Part shown: piece after piece, positions 1-7,246 of the stretch
Position numbering within the stretch: the first letter of the stretch is position 1
How the letters are laid out: each line of letters begins with the position of its first letter
NCBI RefSeq assembly: GCF_023653175.1
Contig: NZ_JAMNXL010000003.1
Location: 1 to 57,457, forward strand
DNA from: Erythrobacter sp.
GTDB lineage: Bacteria > Pseudomonadota > Alphaproteobacteria > Sphingomonadales > Sphingomonadaceae
Length of the DNA stretch: 57,457 bases
Direction of reading: 5' to 3'
Program-made: the position numbers and the translations under genes
Notes under the pieces: model-generated
Databases searched by the model: none
What the model saw: only the letters and a program-made list of their open reading frames with translations
Told to the model about the DNA's origin: nothing

Positions 1-182
1 AGGTTGCGCCCGGTGCCGCAGGCGACCTCGAGCACCCGCATTCCGGGCCGCGCCGCCAGCCCCGCGATCAGCGTGTCGCGCCCGAACAGGTAATACTTGC
101 GCGTGAAGTCATAGATGTGGCGCTGGCCGCGATAGACCTCGTCCATCAGCGCGGCGTGCGAGGGGCGGGGAGCGGAAGCCAT
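1..182 (-). CDS. btaB: BtaB-like SAM methyltransferase (partial, 3' end outside window)
   Basis: Only the first 60 codons are present; the gene runs off the left edge. The translation starts MASAPRPSHAALMDEVYRG and contains VLEVACGTGRN, the SAM-binding motif I of class I methyltransferases. In betaine-lipid synthesis, BtaB adds three methyl groups to the homoserine headgroup made by BtaA to give diacylglyceryl-trimethylhomoserine. Its ATG overlaps the TGA of the upstream btaA gene by one base (TGATG), so the two are almost certainly co-transcribed and translationally coupled. The BtaB call rests mainly on the btaA neighbour; the visible part alone proves only a SAM methyltransferase. It is absent from the ORF track because it is cut. 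Confidence 0.8.
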   Translation of the reverse strand, partial: MASAPRPSHAALMDEVYRGQRHIYDFTRKYYLFGRDTLIAGLAARPGMRVLEVACGTGRN

Positions 183-1396
183 CACGCCAGCTCGTAGACA
201 TGGACGCCGCCATAGATCGACGAACGATCGCGGCGGGTGAGGTCGGCGGAGACCTCTTCAAGGTAGCGCCACTGCGACAGGATCGCATCGTCCAGGCGGC
301 CGGGCAGCAGGCTCGGCTCGGCAGCGGTGCGGAACAGCACCCGCGCGCCGGGGCGGCTGGCGCGGGTGATGCGGCTCCACAGGCCATCGAGCTGCTGGTT
401 GTTCATCCAGTCCTGCGCATCGAGCAGCACGAAGCGGTCCATGCTCGCCTCCTCGCGAGCCTCGATCCAGCCCACCATGTTGGCGCGGGTCACGTCGAGC
501 CGCCCGATCCGCTCGCGCATCGCCTCCCAGTTGGCGCGCTGGAGATAGGGCGGCAGGGCGGCGCTTTCCGAACGGTTGTAGCCGCGCCCGAAGGCCTGCC
601 AGGCGAAGTAGTTGTCCTTGACCTCGAAATCGCAGGCGAGCTTTTCGAGCCGGCGGCGCAACACTTCTGCCATGCGCTCGTCGCCCGCAAGGTGCTCGAA
701 CTGCGCAGGGGGGATGCCGAGGCCAAACAGCGAGGCGGGCTGATCGGTCAGCCAGCGGATGAACTTCTTCTCGAACACGGGCGCCAGCTCCTGCTCGAAC
801 ACCGCGCGCTGTTCCTCGAGCGTCTGGGCCTCGAGCAGCTTGCCGAGATCGATCTTGTAGAGCTTGGCAAAGACGTGGGCCAGGCCGATGAAATTGCCGA
901 GCAATCCCTGCCGGTAGATGCCGCGCGTGAAGTAGCTGATGCGCTTGCGCCCGCGGATGTCGCGCTTTTCCCAATAGGCGCGGCTTTCCTCGTCGAGATG
1001 GGGCGCGATCATGGTCTTGTAGACCGCCGCGTTCTCCTTGTGGTCGGCGTGCGCGAAGAAGCGGTGGAAGCGCTCGTAATTGGGCAGGTGGCGGATAGCC
1101 GCGATCTTGAGACGCCCGAGCGCCACATGCGCATGGTTCAAGTCGACCGCGGTCACGCTCTCCGGGTTCGCAGTGAGGTAGGACAGCGCGTTGCAGCTCC
1201 CGCTGGCGATGCACATGACGCGGCTGTCGGGCTGGATGTCGAGGCCCTCCATGTCGACCACCGGGTCTTCCCAGATCTGGGCATAGACCAGCCCCTTGAA
1301 GGCGAGCGCAAACGCCTTGTCGAGCAGCTTGTCGCCGACCTTTGCATCCTTGCGGATCACCGCGTCTTCGATGATCCGCTTTGCCTGAGTAGCCAT
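182..1396 (-). CDS. btaA: BtaA, SAM:diacylglycerol 3-amino-3-carboxypropyl transferase (DUF3419)
   Basis: This 404-residue protein matches the DUF3419/BtaA family over its full length. It transfers the 3-amino-3-carboxypropyl group of S-adenosylmethionine to diacylglycerol, the first committed step to the phosphorus-free betaine lipid DGTS at the membrane. Recognisable stretches are the N-terminal LVYAQIWEDPVVDMEGL, the SAM-site-like CIASGSCNALSYL, and the C-terminal SIYGGVHVYELA. The start ATG has an AAGGA about 12 nt upstream. btaB follows with a one-base overlap. In other bacteria these genes are induced by phosphate starvation; I found no convincing Pho box here. Confidence 0.92.
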   Translation of the reverse strand: MATQAKRIIEDAVIRKDAKVGDKLLDKAFALAFKGLVYAQIWEDPVVDMEGLDIQPDSRVMCIASGSCNALSYLTANPESVTAVDLNHAHVALGRLKIAAIRHLPNYERFHRFFAHADHKENAAVYKTMIAPHLDEESRAYWEKRDIRGRKRISYFTRGIYRQGLLGNFIGLAHVFAKLYKIDLGKLLEAQTLEEQRAVFEQELAPVFEKKFIRWLTDQPASLFGLGIPPAQFEHLAGDERMAEVLRRRLEKLACDFEVKDNYFAWQAFGRGYNRSESAALPPYLQRANWEAMRERIGRLDVTRANMVGWIEAREEASMDRFVLLDAQDWMNNQQLDGLWSRITRASRPGARVLFRTAAEPSLLPGRLDDAILSQWRYLEEVSADLTRRDRSSIYGGVHVYELA

Positions 1397-1477
1397 AGGG
1401 GGAGGGGGTCCTTGCCGTTACGTCAAGCGGTTGTCGTATTCGCGATGCGTTTCGTCAATGTGACGGTTTCCACAGGC

Positions 1478-2452
1478 TTATGCGCCAGAAGCGATGGGCC
1501 CCGCAATCGTCGCCGCATAGGCCGCCGGATCGGCATTGCCGCCGGTGAGCATGATGACGGTGTCCGCGTCGACCGGCACCTTGCCCGCGAGAGCCGCCGC
1601 CAGCGCCGCCGCGCCGCCCGGTTCGACCACCAGCCGCAGCTCGGCAAAGGCAAAGCGCTGCGCCGCGCGCACCTCGTCGTCGGTGACGGTGACGCCGGGT
1701 TCGGCGCGGCCGCGCAGCAGGCCGAGGTTCAATGGCTTGGTGACGTTGGGCTGGAGCGCGTCGCAGATCGTCTTGGGCGCATCCGGCGCGGCATGGACCA
1801 GCTCGCCCTTCGCGATCGCCTGCCCGACCATGTCCCAGCCGACCGGCTCCACCGGATGCACCGCGCTGCCGGGCGCGCCGAGCGCCAGCCCGGCGGTCAG
1901 CCCCCCGCCGCCGCAGCACGCCACGATCCGCGACGGCGCATGACCGAGCTGCGCGGCGATCTCGATCGCGGCCGAGCCTTGCCCCTCGATCACCCATGGA
2001 TCGCCGAAGGCATGGACCAGCGAGCCGCCGCGCTCTTCGATCAGCCGCGCGGCCACCGCATCGCGGTCCTCGCCGGGGCGCTGGTAGAGCACCACCTCGG
2101 CGCCCAGCGCCTTGGTGTTGGCGAGCTTCACTTGCGGCGCATCATGCGGCATGACGATGGCCGCGCGGATGCCAAGCCGCCGCGCTGACCACGCAACGCC
2201 CTGCGCATGATTGCCCGACGACACGGCGACGACCCCCGCACGACGTTCCTCCTCCGTGAGGTTGGAAAGCCGCCACCACGCACCCCTGATCTTGAACGAA
2301 CCGATCGGTTGCAGCGTCTCGGCCTTCACCCAGGCGCGCACGCCCCTGATCTTGACCGGCAGCAGCGGGGTGGGTGGGAGGATCGCTGCAACCGATGCGG
2401 CGGCGGCGATCACGCCTTCCTGGGTTGGCATTCTGACATCGGCTTGGATCAT
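1478..2452 (-). CDS. Threonine/serine dehydratase, PLP fold type II
   Basis: 324 residues using the ATG at 2452, which has a GAGGGGAC ribosome-binding site; the 350-aa ORF-track version adds 26 residues of intergenic translation. SFKIRGA (about residue 52-58) carries the PLP-binding lysine, SSGNHAQG binds the substrate carboxylate, and CCGGGGLTAG is the glycine loop for the PLP phosphate. The family deaminates L-threonine or L-serine to 2-oxobutyrate or pyruvate. It lacks the C-terminal ACT regulatory domain of biosynthetic IlvA, so it is more like catabolic threonine dehydratases or serine racemases, which I cannot distinguish from sequence alone. It is divergent from the polyamine gene at 2576. 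Confidence 0.85.
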   Translation of the reverse strand: MIQADVRMPTQEGVIAAAASVAAILPPTPLLPVKIRGVRAWVKAETLQPIGSFKIRGAWWRLSNLTEEERRAGVVAVSSGNHAQGVAWSARRLGIRAAIVMPHDAPQVKLANTKALGAEVVLYQRPGEDRDAVAARLIEERGGSLVHAFGDPWVIEGQGSAAIEIAAQLGHAPSRIVACCGGGGLTAGLALGAPGSAVHPVEPVGWDMVGQAIAKGELVHAAPDAPKTICDALQPNVTKPLNLGLLRGRAEPGVTVTDDEVRAAQRFAFAELRLVVEPGGAAALAAALAGKVPVDADTVIMLTGGNADPAAYAATIAGPIASGA

Positions 2453-2500
2453 TTGTCCCCTCGGCTGCGTTGGACTAACTGGTTGCCGCATTGCTTCTGT

Positions 2501-2525
2501 CCGAAAACCGGTTCCCACTTTTCGG
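2501..2525. repeat. Short inverted repeat in divergent promoter region
   Basis: CCGAAAA (2501-2507) and TTTTCGG (2519-2525) form a perfect 7-bp inverted repeat with an 11-nt loop. It lies in the 123-bp region between the divergent dehydratase and carboxyspermidine dehydrogenase genes. Similar CCGAAAA...TTTTCGG elements are scattered in alphaproteobacterial intergenic regions, so this is more likely a dispersed palindromic repeat than a specific operator. Confidence 0.5.
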
Positions 2526-2575
2526 AGCAATGCTTTAAGGCGCGCGCAAGATTCGCATCACGAAAGGTTCCTATC

Positions 2576-3802
2576 ATGTCGGCAGCTAAGTCCAGCACTG
2601 TTCTCGTCATCGGTGCGGGCGGGGTGAGTTCGGTCTGCGTCCACAAGATGGCGTTCAACCCCGAGATATTCCCCGAGATCCACCTCGCCAGCCGCACCAA
2701 GTCCAAGTGCGACGCGATCGCCGCGAGCGTCAAGGAGCGCTGCGGGCGCGATATCGCCACCTACGAGATCGACGCGGAGGAAGTCCCGGCGATGGTGCGC
2801 CTGATCCGCGAGACCGGCGCAGGGCTGGTGGTGAACCTCGCGCTGCCCTATCAGGATCTGCCGATCATGGACGCCTGCCTCGAAGCGGGAGTCGATTACC
2901 TCGACACCGCCAATTACGAGCCCAAGGACGAGGCCAAGTTCGAATATCACTGGCAGTGGGCCTATCAGGAGCGGTTCAAGGACGCGGGGCTGATGGCGCT
3001 GCTGGGGTCGGGCTTCGATCCGGGCGTCACCAGCGTGTTCACCATGTGGCTCAAGAAGCACAAGCTCAAGACCATCCGCCAACTCGACATCCTGGATTGC
3101 AACGGCGGTGATCACGGCCAGCATTTCGCGACCAACTTCAACCCGGAAATCAACATCCGCGAAGTGACCGCTCCGGCGCGCCACTGGGAGAACGGCGAGT
3201 GGGTCGAGACCCCGGCCATGTCCACCAAGGTCGGCTTCGATTTCGAGGCGGTCGGCCCCAAGAACATGTACCTGATGTATCACGAGGAGCTGGAAAGCCT
3301 CGCGAAGTTCGTCCCCGAACTCGAGCGCGCGCGCTTCTGGATGACCTTCGGCGATCAGTACATCACCCACCTCACCGTGCTCCAGAACGTCGGCATGACC
3401 AGCATCGAGCCGGTGCGCTATCAGGGCAAGGACATCATCCCGCTGCAATTCCTCGCCGCGGTGCTGCCCAAGCCCGAAACGCTGGGCGAGACCACCAAGG
3501 GCAACACCAATATCGGCGTGATCGCGACCGGCGAGGCGCTCGACGGTTCGGGCGAGAAGACGTTCTACATCAAGAACATCTGCTCGCACGAGGCGGCCTA
3601 TGAGGAGACCGGCAATCAGGCGGTCAGCTACACCACCGGCGTACCGGCGATGATCGGCGCGGCCATGATGGTGCGCGGGGATTGGCGCGGGGAGGGCGTG
3701 TTCAACATCGAACAGCTCGATCCCGATCCCTTCATGGACATGCTCAACGCTCACGGGCTGCCGTGGACGGTCGAGGAGATGGACGGGCCGGTCGGGTTCT
3801 AG
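2576..3802 (+). CDS. Carboxy(nor)spermidine dehydrogenase (saccharopine dehydrogenase family)
   Basis: 408 residues from the ATG at 2576, preceded by GAAAGG at good spacing; the 531-aa ORF-track start is an upstream extension. VIGAGGVSS near residue 11-19 is the dinucleotide-binding Rossmann motif, followed by LASRTKSKCD. The family reductively condenses a diamine (putrescine or diaminopropane) with L-aspartate semialdehyde to make carboxyspermidine or carboxynorspermidine, the alternative route to spermidine that bypasses decarboxylated SAM. The matching decarboxylase nspC lies 1.6 kb downstream on the same strand, which fixes the role more firmly than the fold alone. Two unrelated genes sit between them, an unusual interruption. 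Confidence 0.9.
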   Translation: MSAAKSSTVLVIGAGGVSSVCVHKMAFNPEIFPEIHLASRTKSKCDAIAASVKERCGRDIATYEIDAEEVPAMVRLIRETGAGLVVNLALPYQDLPIMDACLEAGVDYLDTANYEPKDEAKFEYHWQWAYQERFKDAGLMALLGSGFDPGVTSVFTMWLKKHKLKTIRQLDILDCNGGDHGQHFATNFNPEINIREVTAPARHWENGEWVETPAMSTKVGFDFEAVGPKNMYLMYHEELESLAKFVPELERARFWMTFGDQYITHLTVLQNVGMTSIEPVRYQGKDIIPLQFLAAVLPKPETLGETTKGNTNIGVIATGEALDGSGEKTFYIKNICSHEAAYEETGNQAVSYTTGVPAMIGAAMMVRGDWRGEGVFNIEQLDPDPFMDMLNAHGLPWTVEEMDGPVGF

Positions 3803-3833
3803 TATCGTCGGCCCTCTGATCGGGGGGCATCGG

Positions 3834-4319
3834 ATGGCAGTCGGGTGGCGCGATAATGCCTTTCAGCCGGGCAAGGCGCTTGCCGGGGCGATTGCCGACA
3901 GGTGGTCCTGGCTGACCAAGCGCGGCGACCTTGAGCCGTTCCTGTGCTCGATGCTTGGCGATGTCTTCGCCGCCGACGGGGACGGGCAGGTGCACTGGCT
4001 GTGCTGCTCGGCCGCCGATGTGCGGCAGGTCGCCGCAAGCCGCGCCGCGTTCGATGCGATTTGCGCGCGAGGCGGCGACGAGGTGGATGAGTGGTTTGGC
4101 CCAAAGCTCATCGCGCGGTTGCACGCGGCGGGCAAGGTCGCCGGGCCCGGTGAGGCCTATATGTTCCTCACGCTGCCGATTTTCGCCGAATGCAGCTTCG
4201 AGCCCGAGAATTTCAAGGTCATGTCGGTCAACGACGTTTTCATCGGGCTGGCAGAGATACATCAGCTCTATCTCGGGATTCCCGACGGCACCAAGGTGCG
4301 ACACTGGATTGTCGACTAG
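3834..4319 (+). CDS. DUF1851 / Tdi1-type immunity-domain protein
   Basis: 161 residues. The middle LGDVFAADGDGQVHWLCCS and the C-terminal GEAYMFLTLP...GLAEIHQLYLGIPDGTKV follow the pattern of the DUF1851 family, which includes the C-terminal domain of Tdi1, the immunity protein to the type VI effector Tde1. No signal peptide or membrane segment is visible, so it should be cytosolic. It starts 31 bp after the carboxyspermidine dehydrogenase stop, with GGGGGC ahead of the ATG. No toxin or secretion gene is nearby. Family assignment is by pattern recognition and the immunity role is uncertain; many DUF1851 proteins are orphan. Confidence 0.6.
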   Translation: MAVGWRDNAFQPGKALAGAIADRWSWLTKRGDLEPFLCSMLGDVFAADGDGQVHWLCCSAADVRQVAASRAAFDAICARGGDEVDEWFGPKLIARLHAAGKVAGPGEAYMFLTLPIFAECSFEPENFKVMSVNDVFIGLAEIHQLYLGIPDGTKVRHWIVD

Positions 4320-4352
4320 CAGGAGGCGCGCTGCGCGACTATGGGCGCTGCC

Positions 4353-4433
4353 ATGCAAACCAAAGCCGGTGATCCGGGCGCCCCTGCCCATTTCGACCTG
4401 TCGCGTGTCGATGGAACCGCCTTTGGGTTCAAC
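4353..4433 (+). pseudogene. Relic of the nspC 5' end, in frame with downstream lipoprotein
   Basis: The 27 codons from this ATG encode a peptide starting MQTKAGDPGAPAHFDLSRVD. The intact nspC at 5411 starts MQTKAGDPGAFAQFDLSRVD. By hand count 20 of 27 residues and 64 of 81 bases match, and seven of the 20 identical residues use different synonymous codons. Similarity ends abruptly after codon 27. The segment is open and in frame with the lipoprotein that follows, so it could be translated as an N-terminal extension. It looks like a duplicated or recombined nspC start left behind when the intervening genes arrived. Confidence 0.75.
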
Positions 4434-5408
4434 GTGGTGTCGCTTTTCCGATCGCCAAGGCTGTCGGCGGGATTGGCTTTCTTGTCCATCGCCGCCTGCA
4501 GCGCGCCTCCTCCGCCGCGCGAAGAGTTGCCGACGCTCGCCGTCGACACCGGCTGGCCGACCATTCCCGCAGGCACCAAGTTCGGCGAGGTCAGCGGGGT
4601 TGATGTCGATGCGCAGGGCAATGTCTGGGTGCTCCACCGCGCCGGGCGCAAGTGGGAGGAACCCTTCCCGAAGGAGCCGATCCCCGAACCCACCGTCTTC
4701 AAGTTCTCGCCCGATGGCACGCTGCTCGCCCAGTGGGGCGCGGGTGTGTTCGTCATGCCGCATGGCATCTCGATCGACGCCGAGGGCAAGGTCTGGATCA
4801 CCGATGTGGCCCGCGAGCAGGTGTTCCGCTTCAGCGCAGAGGGCCGCCAAGAGCTGACCCTCGGCGAGCAGGGCGTCACCGCGCAGGACGCCGCCCATTT
4901 CGGACGCCCGGCGGACGTCGCCTTCCTGCTGGGCCGCGTCCTCATCGCCGATGGCTACGTGAACACCCGCGTCGCGGAAGTCTCGCCCGAGGGGGCGTTC
5001 ATCCGCGACTGGGGCGACTTCAAGGTCGCCCACGCGGTCGCTGTCGACGAGACCCGCATCTATGTCGCCGACCGCGAGAATGCGCGCATTCAGATCTATG
5101 ACCACGGCGGCAAACTGGTCGCCAGCTGGGCCTCGCCCGCCGGCAATCACACCTACGCCCTCAAGCCTTTGGGCGACGGGCGCGTGCTGGCGTTGGAGGG
5201 CCGCGACGGCGCCGACCGCAATGGCGCAGTGCTGCGCATCTATGCCGCGGGCGGCACCGCCGAGGCCGCTTACGACATCGGCCTGCCGGGCGACGACGCG
5301 AGCCTCGGGCATGATCTTGCGATCGGCCCGGACGGACATATCTACGCCACCGACGTCAATGGCGGACGTGTCGTGCGCCTTTCTCTTCCCTCCCGATCGG
5401 ACAAATAG
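4434..5408 (+). CDS. NHL-repeat six-bladed propeller lipoprotein, PAL-like
   Basis: About 324 residues if started at the GTG codons 4434/4437. From there VSLFRSPRLSAGLAFLSIAAC gives a positively charged start, a hydrophobic core and a lipobox (IAAC), so the protein is probably a lipoprotein. The mature part has repeated NHL blades: GVDVDAQGNVWVLHR, PHGISIDAEGKVWITDV, ADVAFLLGRVLIADGY, AVDETRIYVADRENARIQ and LAIGPDGHIYATDVNGG. This pattern resembles peptidyl-alpha-hydroxyglycine amidating lyases, but bacterial members are mostly uncharacterised and I infer no reaction. The ORF-track start at 4341 would put 31 residues, mostly the nspC relic, ahead of the signal. The stop is 2 nt before nspC's ATG, so the two are coupled. 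Confidence 0.75.
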   Translation: MVSLFRSPRLSAGLAFLSIAACSAPPPPREELPTLAVDTGWPTIPAGTKFGEVSGVDVDAQGNVWVLHRAGRKWEEPFPKEPIPEPTVFKFSPDGTLLAQWGAGVFVMPHGISIDAEGKVWITDVAREQVFRFSAEGRQELTLGEQGVTAQDAAHFGRPADVAFLLGRVLIADGYVNTRVAEVSPEGAFIRDWGDFKVAHAVAVDETRIYVADRENARIQIYDHGGKLVASWASPAGNHTYALKPLGDGRVLALEGRDGADRNGAVLRIYAAGGTAEAAYDIGLPGDDASLGHDLAIGPDGHIYATDVNGGRVVRLSLPSRSDK

Positions 5409-5410
5409 CC

Positions 5411-6604
5411 ATGCAGACCAAGGCCGGTGATCCCGGGGCCTTCGCCCAATTCGATCTGTCGCGTGTCGACAGCCCCGCCTTCGTGGTCGACGCCGCGCGG
5501 CTGCGCGCCAATTGCCGCGTTCTGGCGGGCGTGCGCGATGCCGCCGCCGCAGACGGCGCGGACATCAAGGTCTTCGCCGCATTGAAGGCGTTCTCGATGT
5601 GGTCGGCAGCGCCGATCATCGGCGAATATCTCGACGGGGTCTCGACCTCGGGCCTGTGGGAAGCGCGCCTCGCGTCGGAGTTCTACGACGGCGAGATCGC
5701 GACCTACTCCGCCGCCTTCAAGCCCGAGGAGCTGGAGGAGATCTGCCGGCTGTCCGACCACGTGATCTTCAACTCGCCCTTCCAGCACCAACGGGCGCGC
5801 CTGATCCTCGACAACGCCGCAGCCAACGGCGCGCCGGTCAGCGTCGGCCTCAGGATCAACCCGCAGGTAGCAACCGGCGAGGTCGCCAAGTATGACCCCA
5901 GCGCCCCCGGATCGCGATTGGGCTTCCCGCTCGATCAGCTTACCGAGGAGCACATGGAGGGCGTCGAGGGCATCCACTTCCACAACCTGTGCGAACAGGA
6001 TTTCGAGCCCTTGAAGGCCACGTGGGACCGGGTGTTCGACGTGATCGAGCCCTTCTTCGAGCAGCTCAAATGGATCAACATGGGCGGTGGCCACCACATC
6101 ACCCGCGCCGATTACCAGCGCGAGGAGCTGGTGGAGTTCTTGCGTGACGCAGCCGCCGACACCGGCTGCCAGATCATCCTCGAACCCGGCGAGGCGGTCG
6201 CGCTCGACGCGGGCATTCTGGTCGGCACGCTGCTCGACACCCATTTCAACGAGATGCCGGTGGGGATCACCGACATCTCGGCGACCTGCCACATGCCCGA
6301 CGTGCTCGAAGCGCCCTATCGGCCAGCGATGCTCGGCGAGATCGTCGATGAGGGGCTTATCCCGATCCGTCTCGGCGGCCCCTCATGCCTCGCGGGCGAC
6401 GTGATCGGCGACTACCGCCTGCCGGTCCCCGCCGAGCCCGGCGCGCGTTTCGCCTTCCTCGACCAGGCGCATTATTCGATGGTGAAGACCAACACCTTCA
6501 ACGGGGTCGCGCTGCCGAGCATCTGGATGTGGGACAGCGAAACCGACGCGCTCGACTGCATCAAACGCTTCGACTACGCCGATTTCCGCGACCGGCTGAG
6601 CTGA
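5411..6604 (+). CDS. nspC: Carboxynorspermidine/carboxyspermidine decarboxylase
   Basis: 397 residues, the usual length for NspC-type fold III PLP decarboxylases. FAALKAFSMW carries the PLP lysine (about K59), HFHNLCEQ and NMGGGHHI are substrate and PLP-phosphate contacts, EPGEAVALDAG is the phosphate-binding stretch, and TCHMPDVLEAP is the C-terminal family signature. It removes the carboxyl group from carboxyspermidine or carboxynorspermidine to give the triamine, completing the pathway begun by the dehydrogenase at 2576. The start ATG is 2 nt after the propeller lipoprotein stop and lacks a strong ribosome-binding site, suggesting coupling. Which triamine is made cannot be read from sequence; spermidine is usual in alphaproteobacteria. 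Confidence 0.93.
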   Translation: MQTKAGDPGAFAQFDLSRVDSPAFVVDAARLRANCRVLAGVRDAAAADGADIKVFAALKAFSMWSAAPIIGEYLDGVSTSGLWEARLASEFYDGEIATYSAAFKPEELEEICRLSDHVIFNSPFQHQRARLILDNAAANGAPVSVGLRINPQVATGEVAKYDPSAPGSRLGFPLDQLTEEHMEGVEGIHFHNLCEQDFEPLKATWDRVFDVIEPFFEQLKWINMGGGHHITRADYQREELVEFLRDAAADTGCQIILEPGEAVALDAGILVGTLLDTHFNEMPVGITDISATCHMPDVLEAPYRPAMLGEIVDEGLIPIRLGGPSCLAGDVIGDYRLPVPAEPGARFAFLDQAHYSMVKTNTFNGVALPSIWMWDSETDALDCIKRFDYADFRDRLS

Positions 6605-6630
6605 GCTGGCGGGCGAGGGGGGACAGATAG

Positions 6631-7140
6631 ATGACCAGACTTCGGGCATTCGCGGCGGCGCTCGCCGTCGCCGGGGCAGCCGCGCCCGCGGCGGCGCAGG
6701 ATTACGATGCGAAGCGCATCGTCATGTCGGTCACCCAGGCCGATCTGGCTGCGACGGTCACCGCGCTCGGGCACAAGGTGAGGGAGACCGGCAAGCCCGG
6801 CGAGACCTATCTTGCCGCCGAAAGCGAGGACGGGATCGTCTACCTCCTGTTCGGCACCGCCTGCGACGTGAGCGGTGTGCCCGGCTGCCAGGGGGTGATG
6901 ATCCAGGCGCGCTTCGACCTTCCCGAGGGCACCAGTTTCGAGACCCTCGCCAAGGCCAACGACGCCCAGGCCGCGATCAGCGTCACCGCCGATTTCGAGG
7001 AGAAGTCGCTGGTCTTCACCCGCTATCACGTTCTCGATCAGGGGGTGACGATGGCCAATATCCGCGAGAACATCAACGTGCTGCTGAGCATCATCGGCGA
7101 TGCCTATCCGGTGGCAGCGGGCGAGGATGCGGGCGGCTAG
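6631..7140 (+). CDS. YbjN-domain protein with signal peptide
   Basis: 169 residues. MTRLRAFAAALAVAGAAAPAAAQ is a clear Sec signal peptide, so the product should be periplasmic. The rest matches the YbjN fold (related to type III secretion chaperones in structure), with the region around GETYLAAESEDGIVYLLFGTACD typical of the short alphaproteobacterial versions. Function is unknown; E. coli YbjN affects motility and stress phenotypes. GAGGGGGGACAG precedes the ATG. It is 26 nt downstream of nspC and may be the last gene of that transcript. Confidence 0.75.
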   Translation: MTRLRAFAAALAVAGAAAPAAAQDYDAKRIVMSVTQADLAATVTALGHKVRETGKPGETYLAAESEDGIVYLLFGTACDVSGVPGCQGVMIQARFDLPEGTSFETLAKANDAQAAISVTADFEEKSLVFTRYHVLDQGVTMANIRENINVLLSIIGDAYPVAAGEDAGG

Positions 7141-7141
7141 A

Positions 7142-7246
7142 GCGTTTTCGAGCCGGGTGAAATCACCCGGCGGCTCGAAAAACGCGGTAAAACAATAGCC
7201 TAGAGCGGCCGGTCCGATGCAATCGGATCGGAAACCGCCCTAGAGC
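7142..7246. repeat. Two consecutive palindromic elements
   Basis: First element 7142-7185: outer arms GCGTTTTCGAGCC and GGCTCGAAAAACGC (one extra A) enclose an inner CCGGGTG/CACCCGG stem. Second element about 7203-7236: CCGGTCCGAT and ATCGGATCGG around a GCA loop, with outer GCGG/CCGC. Together they fill the gap between the convergent ybjN-like and DUF3137 genes. They look like REP-type dispersed palindromes and could also act as a bidirectional terminator. Confidence 0.6.

Noticed and set aside
1397-1477. Possible Pho box upstream of btaA
   Set aside because: Only a weak CCGTCAC half-site is visible and the second half does not match the consensus.
200-2188. 662-codon plus-strand ORF
   Set aside because: Opposes btaA and the dehydratase, both of which have clear family motifs.
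4341-4433. N-terminal extension of the propeller lipoprotein as its true start
   Set aside because: It would place about 31 residues before the signal peptide and block lipoprotein export. It is kept as an nspC relic, although translation from it cannot be excluded.
3744-5339. 531-codon minus-strand ORF
   Set aside because: Opposes the DUF1851 and NHL propeller genes; no motif of its own.
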